Of a stretch of DNA of 64,000 bases, positions 56,701 to 64,000 are shown one piece after another. The notes beneath the pieces are model-generated. The model was not told the origin of the DNA. It saw nothing but the letters and a program-made list of their open reading frames with translations, and made no database searches. The stretch covers positions 74,413,262 to 74,477,261 of the forward strand of contig NC_035434.2 of NCBI RefSeq assembly GCF_002127325.2, written 5' to 3'. The translations under genes and the position numbers were made by a program. The stretch is from Helianthus annuus. Taxonomy: Eukaryota; Streptophyta; Magnoliopsida; Asterales; Asteraceae. Position 1 is the first letter of the stretch. Each line of letters starts with the position of its first letter.

Positions 56701-58143
56701 CGCTTTTGCCTCCTTGTACGATGAGGGGTTTGCCAGAACGGCGAGGAATACGAACTGCTTTCTCTTGACAAAGGATCTCAGCGCGATGCTTGGATAACCA
56801 ATCCATTCCAATAACGACGTCGAAACTTCCAAGAGTAACAGGGAAAAGGTCGATATTAAATGTCTGACCGGACAACTCTAGTTTGCAGCCTTTGACAACA
56901 TGTGAGGCCTCGATGTTTCTACCATTAGCTAACTCGACGATATGAGGAGAACTTAGTAACGAAAGCGGACGCTTAAGCTTCTTACTAATACGTAGGGATA
57001 CATAACTAGCATCGGCACCGGAATCAAATAACACAGAAACATAACGATCATCGAGTAGGAACTTACCCGCCACGACATTGGGGTCATTCCTTGCTTCACC
57101 AGCTCCAATCACGAATGCCCTTCCTCTAGCACCATTCCCAGCATTGTTGTTCTGATTGTTGTTCCCAGCTCCCTGATTGTTGTTGCGGTTCTGAATCAGT
57201 TCAGGGCAATCCTTCTTAAAGTGCCCCTCAGCTCCACACTTAAAACATGCTCGGTTGTTTCCCTGCTGCTGTTGATGTTGGGGTTGTTGCTGATTCTGTC
57301 TAGCTGGGAACTGACTTCTACAATCCTTGGCTTCGTGCCCCATCTTGTGGCATCGCTGACACTGGCCCTTGTTACATGCCCCATTGTGGTGCTTGTTACA
57401 CTTGTTGCACTTAGGGTAGCTTCCCCGGTAGCCACCCTGTTGCTGAGTGCCCTTGTTGTTTTCAGTTTTCCTTTGTTGCGCTGGGGCCTGAGTGGGGTTA
57501 GCATCCTTGCTTTGACTTCCTTCCCACTTACGCTTGCTGTCACTAGAAGTTCCGATGGTAGCACTGATCCTTTTGGGCAACCGGCCCTCTTCTACGGCCT
57601 GATCAGTAAGTTTGTGAGCAAGTCGAACAATCGGCTGAATGGTAGTGTGGTTGGCTGAAGTGACATGGCTTCGAATCTCTGGAGCCAAACCCTTGATGTA
57701 CAGTTCGATCCTTCGGTACATAGGTCGAGACATATTTGGACAAAGAGCAGCATAATCGTTGGACAACTTGGTGTAGGTTTCAATCTCTGACCCAACCATC
57801 TTGAGCTCATAGTACTCATTCTCAAGCTTGTGGATGTCATCCCGGTGACAGTATTCATCTTTAATCATATCCTTGAAATCCTCCCACGCAGTAGCATTTG
57901 CAGTTTCCAGTCCAAACATCTGAATCTGCGCCTTCCACCAAGAAAGCGCGCTCCCTTCAAGCGTAGCAGTAGCAAATTTCACCCAATTTGCAGTGGGACA
58001 CTCGCAAACAGCGAAAACAGCTTCAATTTTCTCAATCCAATGCAGAAGACCTATGGCACCCTCAGTGCCGTTGAAAGGGAGAGGCTTGCAATCCATGAAA
58101 GTTTTGAAAGTACACACTGGTGGTTGCGCAGGTGCATGCTGAC
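53711..58143 (-). CDS. Element D gag-pol polyprotein, main exon
   Basis: Uninterrupted frame; 1468 residues from an internal Met at 58117, 1509 if joined to exon 1 (58231-58327). Order: gag fold ([24 protein letters not shown]), knuckles [14 protein letters not shown] and [14 protein letters not shown] (about 57370-57200), aspartic protease [11 protein letters not shown] (near 57020), RT with [11 protein letters not shown] and [13 protein letters not shown] (about 56330-56000), RNase [17 protein letters not shown] to VVADALSRK, integrase HHCC domain ([19 protein letters not shown]), core with [34 protein letters not shown]-like [13 protein letters not shown], chromodomain-like tail to KYPQLF. 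All catalytic motifs that I can read are intact. It makes the particle proteins and enzymes for reverse transcription and integration; the chromodomain may steer insertion to marked chromatin. Confidence 0.96.
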
Positions 58144-58230
58144 CTGTTCGTGAGAAGCGAAGCGTATAGGTTTAGAGGCGAAAAGTCGATGTGGCGGTAG
58201 TATCTAAACATCCTAAAACAACGAGCTTAC
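58144..58230 (-). other. Predicted 87-nt intron in gag of element D
   Basis: On the minus strand it begins GTAAGCTCG and ends TCACGAACAG. Its removal joins exon 1 to the main frame with phase kept (1 + 2 nt). Unspliced, the first frame ends about 17 codons into the intron. Prediction from sequence only. Confidence 0.65.
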
Positions 58231-58327
58231 CTATAGGGTGAGCTGCGAAAGCTGCAGCCACTGTGTTGAGCAGGTTAGTGAACTGAGCCTGCGTCATGTT
58301 AATGTTTCCTCTTCCGCGTCCACTCAT
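58231..58327 (-). CDS. Element D gag exon 1
   Basis: ATG at 58327, then MSGRGRGNINMTQAQFTNLL and an alanine-rich helix (NTVAAAFAAHPI), 32 codons plus one nucleotide, ending at a GTAAG donor. The start is chosen because it is the first ATG downstream of the primer site with a plausible gag-like helix and because splicing leads exactly into gag. An alternative is initiation at 58117 in the main exon. Confidence 0.65.
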
Positions 58328-58604
58328 TGTCTTCATAACCAGAAAACACAGTATGAGTGCGATGTCGTAATGTAGCGAGAATGAGATAGAAGAGAGAGGT
58401 GTATCTATCTAGTTTAGGCACACTAGTACGTATATCATAACAGGAAACATAAAGCAAACAACAAGTAAACACTGGTCCGAGCTATGAGGTCAAAAGTGTC
58501 GAGCCTTGCACTTGGAGTGTAGTGTAGTTACGAGTCACGGGTTATAGTCTGGTTTTCTCCAAAAAGATTTTCCCCTTTTTAAAACCAAGTTCACTATAAC
58601 CAAT

Positions 58605-58618
58605 GGCTCTGATACCAA
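58605..58618 (-). other. Element D primer-binding site (tRNA-iMet)
   Basis: Minus strand TTGGTATCAGAGCC, two bases after the 5' LTR. Confidence 0.93.
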
Positions 58619-58620
58619 TC

Positions 58621-60995
58621 TGTCACACCCCCAAAATCCACCTGCGGATAACACCCGCTTCGAGGGCGCGACTGACCAGGATCCAGCCACCAATTATACT
58701 GAATATTTAATTTGATAACAAACGCAATACTTACTAATCAAAAGCTTAGCAAATATTAAGTTCAGAGTTTAAAGTTTTAAGTTCAAAACAGTAATAAGTA
58801 GCGGAAGCTTAAATAGAGAAGTTTAAACATAGTTCATGTTTCAAAATAAGGTAACACCCAGCACAAGGGTGAACAGACACTACACGTTCCCAAGCTGCAA
58901 GCTCCTTCGTCACTGGTTACCTGCAAAGCATGCAGTAAGGGGTCAACAATAATGCTGAGTGAGTTCACTAGTCGTCCAGTTTTAATTACCAAAAACTTTG
59001 TTTCACCGGTTAATTTATCCGTTTATACATGCCCTGGGGAGCTACCCCAAAAGTTAGCGACTAAACTGTTTTTCCAATACCGAACACTAGGTAACCGTTG
59101 CGTATCCGCAGGATGCCCCGATGTCAATGTTCTATCATCATTGACGGATTTCTGAGTACATTAGTTCACGACCGATCCCAAACCAGGGCACGGTGTGAGG
59201 CTGGTAAACACCTAAATAGCGCTATCAACTAATAACCCGTTCGCCTAACCCGGCGACTAATCGGTATTTGTAGTAGGGACTTGAGTGATAGAGTTTCGTT
59301 TAGTGCCGTTAGTTGCAATCCGTATAAACAGTAATTAACCAAAAAGGTTTCCCAATACCAGGGAAGGAAAAGTAAGTTGTGTCCCCAATAACTAGGGGAG
59401 GTATGTAAATGGTATCCCCTTTTACCAGGGGATAGGGTTGTTAGTCTCGTGTCCCAAACCACCGGGACGCATGCTTTTAAGTTGTGAACTCACCTTGGGT
59501 TGCTCGGTAGGTTTAGGTTACTTGTCAATCACGTTGGTCACCACGTCCTAACATGGTTACCGGTATAGGTCAGGTTCGGTATACAAGCATTCACGTAAAA
59601 CACATACTGGCACGTAACATACATACAGATAAACAGTCATGGGGTTATTGGGCCGACCTAAACAATTAAGCAGTCAACAGTAACACATAACTCAGTCAAC
59701 AGTAGCACATAACTCAGTCAACAGTAGCACATAACTCAGTCAACAGATGGCCCAAGACACATAATGGCCCAATAACTAAAGTGGACGGCCCACTCGCAAC
59801 CAGCTGGTCTCGAGTCGCAACCAGGTGGTTGCGGCTTGTCACGTTATGGTTGCGAGTCGCAACCGTGGTCTCGAGTTGTCACGTGTTGGTTGCGAGTCGC
59901 AACCGTCGTAGTCTCGAGTCGTAATCACGTGGTTTCGACTTGTCATGCTTTGGTTGCGAGTCGCAACGGTGTGGTTTCGAGTCGGAATGCTGTGGTTGCG
60001 AGTCGGAAACTGTCATTTTCATGCACACGTGATGATGCAGAAAAGGCAGTCCAATTTGTACATATGAAATCAGACCCAAAATAGGAAACAACCAATAATA
60101 TTTCACTAACTCTTTGCCAAATCTGAATATTAGTAAAGATAGATCAAACTTTGCCATTTTACATCTTCAAGTCATATTCAAACAAGTTCATCCTATCTTC
60201 ATATTTTCTAGGGTTTTCACCATAACAAATCACACATTTATGAACCAAAAATCACATATTCCTAGCAAGATTGTGATGCACAAACAAGAAAACATACATT
60301 TTATGATCTTGAACATAGTTTTGGTTGGCATAATCATTCCTAAATCACTATACTTTAGCCATCTTTAAACATGTTATATGAGGGTTTTCACATATGACCA
60401 AACTTCACAAATCTTCCTAAAAATCATGCAAAATACTACTAATCAAGCATTTCTAGTTCATTCAACCCACATAAATTCTTATACACAAAAGATAACACAA
60501 AAGGTAGTACTAACCGGTTATGAAAGGAGGAGCCGAAAACAAAGAAAAGAGAACCGAGAAGATGGTATGTCCGAGTGATAGTCTTGACCAAGTTTCTTGT
60601 CCGGGATCTTTGCTTGAACCGAAAATTGTAGGAGAATGGAATGTAGTTGAGGGTTTTCTAGTTGAGAGAGAGTAGGAGAAGTGTGGGTGTGTTTGTGCAA
60701 CCAAATGAAACAAGTGTGGAAAAGGTTGGAATTTATACACCAAGCATCAAGTAGGCCAAGGGGGTTTCGGCCCAACCGGTTTCGGCTCATTAGGCCCACT
60801 CGAGACCGAGTGGCCCACTCGCAACCGAGTGGTTGCGAGTCGTGGTCTCGGGTCGTGGTTTCGGCTCTCATATAAATATATATATAATACATACAAATCA
60901 CACATATCATGTAAAAGTCACGTTTCCAATTAATAATAATCATATATGCACAAAATATTACAAAGTGATCGTTTGGAAAAACCTCGAGTGTCACA
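58621..60995 (-). repeat. Element D 5' LTR
   Basis: 2375 bp, the same as 51244-53618 shifted by 7377 bp. As the 5' LTR it should hold the promoter; TATATATATAA-like sequence lies near 60876-60888, upstream of the palindrome block on the minus strand. Confidence 0.96.
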
Positions 60996-61000
60996 TTAAC

Positions 61001-62090
61001 TAGCGGTGAGATATGTTAAGTATTGTCGTCGGCCCCAACCAGAAAAAAATAAAAGAGGTTATATTGAACGAGACTGACGCGCGTCACACGATCGTTTGAT
61101 GAAAGATTATTTTGATGAGGCGCCGACGTTTTCGAGCCAAATGTTTAGGCGTCGTTTCCGAATGAGTAAGCGGTTGTTTCTACGCATAGTCGACGACTTG
61201 GAAGCCAACTACGATTATTTTAAACAAAAAGCAGATGCGAGAGGGGCACTTGGATTTACCGGTATCCAAAAGTGTACCTCGGCGTTACGAATCCTTGCTT
61301 ATGGAAACACAACCGACATCAACGACGAGTATCTAAAAATGGGCGAGAAAACAACGCGAGACACCTTGGAGCATTTTTTGTCGCGGTACAATTCCTATAC
61401 TTTACTATAATGCTTACAATTTTTTTTAAGCTTATGTTTGTGTATGTTTTTTTTTATAAAGGTATTATTGATGTGTATGGTGCGCGTTATCTTAGAACGC
61501 CCACATGGGACGACCTTCAAAAGATCTACGAGGTACATTCGGCGGAGCATGGTTTGCCTGATATGATCGGGAGCATAGATTGCATGCATTGGCGTTGGGA
61601 TAACTGCCCGACCGCATGGCGAGGCCAACACACACGGGGTGACAAAAAAGGACCCACTGTTATTCTTCAGGCGGTTGCTTCACAGGACCTTTGGGTTTGG
61701 TCGGCTTACTTTGGCGTGGTCGGGTCATGCAATGATATCAATGTTTTTGAAAAATCTCCGTTGTTAGAGGAGTGGATTTATGGCAAAGCTCCAAAAGCGT
61801 CGTTTTACGCAAATGGAAACTACTACCCTCATGGATATTATTTGAGCGACGGAATTTATCCTAGGTATTCGATTTTCGTGAAGACGTTTAGTGATCCTAT
61901 TGATGAAAAAAGAGCATACTTTAAAAAGGTTCAAGAGTCTTCACGAAAAGACATTGAGAGATGCTTTGGTGTTCTTAAACAACGCTGGCAATATTTGAGA
62001 AATCCTTGTCGTGCATGGAGCAAGCAAAAAATGAGAGATGCTATGTACGCTTGTATAATCATGCACAACATGATTTTGGAAGACGAATGA
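61001..62090 (+). pseudogene. PIF/Harbinger transposase, C-terminal piece with DDE triad
   Basis: Continues the gene after D. RRPQPEKNKRGYIERD is followed by an in-frame TGA, then RLMKDYFDEAPTFSSQMFRR and the helix-turn-helix-like region. A GT..AG intron at 61386-61461 (76 nt) would join the exons in frame only if the six-T run at 61375-61380 were one base shorter, so there is a frameshift. The DDE nuclease follows: D in GSIDCMHW (61578), D in CNDINV (61734), E in DIERCFGVLKQRW (61956). A TGA at 62088 cuts off the usual acidic C-terminus, which continues in frame (QNYVPEAVQEDHP). The enzyme would cut and join element ends; here it is dead. Confidence 0.88.
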
Positions 62091-62579
62091 AAGGCGATAT
62101 GCCAGAATTATGTGCCAGAAGCCGTTCAAGAGGACCATCCACAGGCGTCAATGGAAGAAAGAGTGAATAATGCGCGAGAGTTGCGTTACGAACCGTACCA
62201 TTCCCAGTTAATGGTTGATTTGGTACACCACGCATAGTCGGTTCGGTATGTACCACCTGAGAGTGAGGAAGAAATGGAGGACGAGGAAGACGAAGTTGGC
62301 GAGGGTGAAGAAAGCGAAGATGAAAACTAGTGTATTTTTTTTTAATTTAGTCGGGTTTTTTTTATTTCTAGTATTGTATTTTTTTTTTAATTTAATGAAG
62401 TATTTAAAGTTTAAAAAAATAACAATTGTGAAATGATTGGAAGGGATGTTATTGGACATTATTCCCACTACGCCACTTTTACAATAACCCCCAATAATAC
62501 CCCATGCTGACTGGACTGCCATGTGTCGCAAAACGCCCCATAATAGAGGCATTATTTAATTAAATTACTAGACATGGTC
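62091..62579 (+). other. PIF element 3' end
   Basis: Residual acidic tail coding (EEEMEDEEDEVGEGEESEDEN, to 62330), T-rich UTR-like sequence, then the terminal region with CATTATTCCCACTACGCC and the right inverted repeat at 62567-62579. Confidence 0.6.
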
Positions 62580-62582
62580 TAA

Positions 62583-62960
62583 TAGCTAAACAAGGGTTAA
62601 AATAACCCAAAATCTTTGTAGCATATCATCAAATTATTGGTGTTTAAATAGTCCATGTCCCTATGCCTCTTGCCTATGCTTTTATGTCTATTTTCAAAAA
62701 CCATTATTCTCTTTTCTGCCGACGAATCTGATTAAACTACACTTACTGCAAGGTATATAACTATAAGATCCATCCCACAACACAAGCACACACAGTAAAG
62801 ATCCCTCACCCAACTATGAAAAAAACATGTGAAATCAACTGACAACCAGCTCATTCCACCGGATAAAGCAGCTCAAAAGTTCCCTAACGGCTGTTGATTC
62901 ACACCAATTTGAGCACTGGGGTTTATAATCGATTTGAGGTTAGTTAGTTCATCTGGATGT
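62583..62960 (+). promoter_or_regulatory. Possible host promoter and 5' UTR exon
   Basis: GGTATATAACTATAAG at 62751-62766 is a good plant TATA box. About 30-40 bp downstream a CA-rich leader starts (ACAACACAAGCACACACAG), and GATTTGAG|GTTAGTTAG at 62940 could be a 5' splice site. No coding start is seen before the window changes into repeats, so the gene, if real, lies to the right. Confidence 0.35.
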
Positions 62961-63129
62961 GTTTGTTTTTGTTGTGTTTTTTTGGATTTGGTTGTCTGTG
63001 CTGTGGCGGCTGGTGTAGGTTGCGTAGAATGACGTTTGTAGTTTAGGATAATATATATTAAATTAGTTGAAGTATTGGGGATCTGGTTTCTAGGAATTAC
63101 CGAAATGTTGTTTTCTTTGAATTAGTCAC

Positions 63130-63500
63130 AACTAAAGAAAGACCCACACCGCTGACATGTCAGATCCTTTGTGTGGTTCATACGGGCCGTATAACACGGA
63201 AAATTCTCATATGTGCCAGGTGAAAATGGTTATATGAGTCATACGAGGGCCGTATAGATGGTGTTCCCCACATTATGCGGCTCGTATGATGTATTTGACC
63301 GGCAAATAAATAAGTGGCGCGTCGTACGGGGCTACAGGCCGCTGTATGCTATGGAAAATGGTCATATGGGGTCGTATGACATGCAAAAAATAGTCATATT
63401 GGTAGTATGAGGTGATGTGGTGTTCGCAAAGCCAAACGGCCCATACGATGTGTTTGACTGACAAATAAATGAAAATGACTGAAGTGACCATTTACAAAGT
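63130..63500. repeat. Degenerate repeats with CATACGGGCCGTAT palindromes
   Basis: Phrases such as CATACGGGCCGTATAA, CATACGAGGGCCGTATAG and GTCGTATGAC alternate. A block CGGC(T/C)C.TA.GATGT.TTTGAC.G.CAAATAAAT occurs twice (63282-63315 and 63449-63482). Function unknown. Confidence 0.55.
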
Positions 63501-63514
63501 CATACACTCGTATG

Positions 63515-63900
63515 CTATGCAGTTATAGCGGTCCAAAATTGAATAGTGGTCAAGGTCCGCTATATGATATATAGGTTATAGCGGTAATTTTTATACCATG
63601 CATAATTTATGTATTTATATATATATATATATATCTTTGAAAAATATTAATAGTAATATCAAAATTCATAGTAATATCATTCCATTATCAAAAACCTGTT
63701 GCAAATCTAACATAATTTAAGAATTAACACAATCAAACACCTACCTGCGTTACTGTGTTGCCTCATTCTACTGCGTTACTGCTATAACCGCTATATAGGT
63801 TTCCAAATAGCGGTATTTAGCGCCGCTAATAGCGGAACCGCTATAGGCCACCGCTACACAACCTGAGGTCCGCTAACCGCTATAGTACCGCTATTGACTG
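63515..63900. repeat. Inverted CCGCTATA / TATAGCGG array
   Basis: Left part has TTATAGCGGT, GTCCGCTATA and TTATAGCGGTAA; the right part has ATAACCGCTATATAGG, AATAGCGG and TAACCGCTATAGTACCGCTA in the other direction, around an AT-rich core with (TA)n at 63617-63634. Probably a fold-back MITE; clear ends and TSD were not found. Confidence 0.5.
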
Positions 63901-64000
63901 CTTAGCTCGCATGACCATTTTTCCGTATCATACCACCCACGTAATGTGACGATTTGACATACTAGCTGGCAGGGTGGTGTTTGTATATCGTCACCCTTAA

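Larger units (their letters stand above)
51244..60995 (-). mobile_element. Element D: near-intact, very young Ty3/gypsy retrotransposon
   Basis: 9752 bp, TSD TTAAC (51239-51243 and 60996-61000). Both LTRs are 2375 bp; comparing them line by line I found no difference, and all short frames in them translate identically. Primer site, gag-pol without stops, and polypurine tracts are present. It therefore inserted recently and could still be mobile. It lies inside the PIF transposase gene, antisense to it. Confidence 0.97.
49548..62579 (+). mobile_element. PIF/Harbinger DNA transposon, split by element D
   Basis: Left end GACCACCCATAGT and right end (reverse complement) GACCATGTCTAGT form short imperfect terminal inverted repeats. 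The 3-bp TSD TAA occurs at 49545-49547 and 62580-62582; TWA targets are typical of PIF/Harbinger. Inside are a PIF-type transposase gene in two pieces (51124-51243, 61001-62090), a fold-back element (49787-51040) and element D. Without D it is about 3.3 kb. Confidence 0.82.

Noticed and set aside
51575..60875. Paired identical small ORFs in both LTRs of D as genes
   Set aside because: They occur twice only because the LTRs are identical; none resembles a protein and several run over palindrome arrays.

Overview
This is nuclear DNA of a flowering plant: introns with GT..AG ends, long LTR retrotransposons primed by initiator-tRNA-Met, PIF/Harbinger, Helitron, hAT-like and Mutator-like elements, and a SINE. 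The repeat types look like a daisy-family (Asteraceae) genome, but that is recollection, not proof. I see no complete host gene, no rRNA or tRNA gene and no CRISPR array. Almost all of the 64 kb is mobile DNA, much of it nested with readable target-site duplications (TSDs).

Layout. (1) 1-6680: 3' part of a decayed Ty3/gypsy chromovirus-like element (E1) with broken pol and a 3.9 kb LTR. (2) 6681-9488: remains of two other LTR families. (3) 9489-15510: small DNA elements, namely a Helitron with repeated tails, two Mutator-like fold-back MITEs, two hAT-like MITEs and degenerate arrays. (4) 15488-17477: a chimera of gene pieces (TPR protein, AVT3-type amino-acid transporter, EXO70 exocyst subunit) between inverted GGGT(C)-rich flanks. 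Part of it is in a 2.5 kb tandem duplication (16715-19243 / 19244-21709).

(5) 20373-47961: a four-member nest. A solo LTR (A2, minus strand, TSD TGTGG) was hit by gag-only element A (21166-46031, TSD GCGCT). A then received element B in its 5' LTR (21858-31022, minus, TSD TCTAC) and element C in its internal region (36075-43178, TSD ATCGA). B is a gypsy element with gag-pol carrying three in-frame stops and two extra ORFs ahead of gag. C is a gag-only element with a very long, frameshifted gag.

(6) 48900-49117: a SINE with a 15-bp TSD. (7) 49548-62579: a PIF/Harbinger element (TSD TAA) whose broken transposase gene was split by element D (51244-60995, TSD TTAAC). D is the youngest and best preserved element: its two 2375-bp LTRs show no difference I could find, and its gag-pol is open once an 87-nt intron near the start of gag is removed. 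(8) 62580-64000: a possible promoter/5' UTR of a host gene, then repeats.

How the parts relate. B and D carry the full gypsy enzyme set. A and C have gag, primer site and polypurine tract but no enzymes, so they would depend on partners such as these. Beyond gene content, several unrelated LTR families in the window carry arrays of very short hairpins or palindromes. In three of them the loops are conserved while the stems change together, which is the most unexpected pattern seen here.
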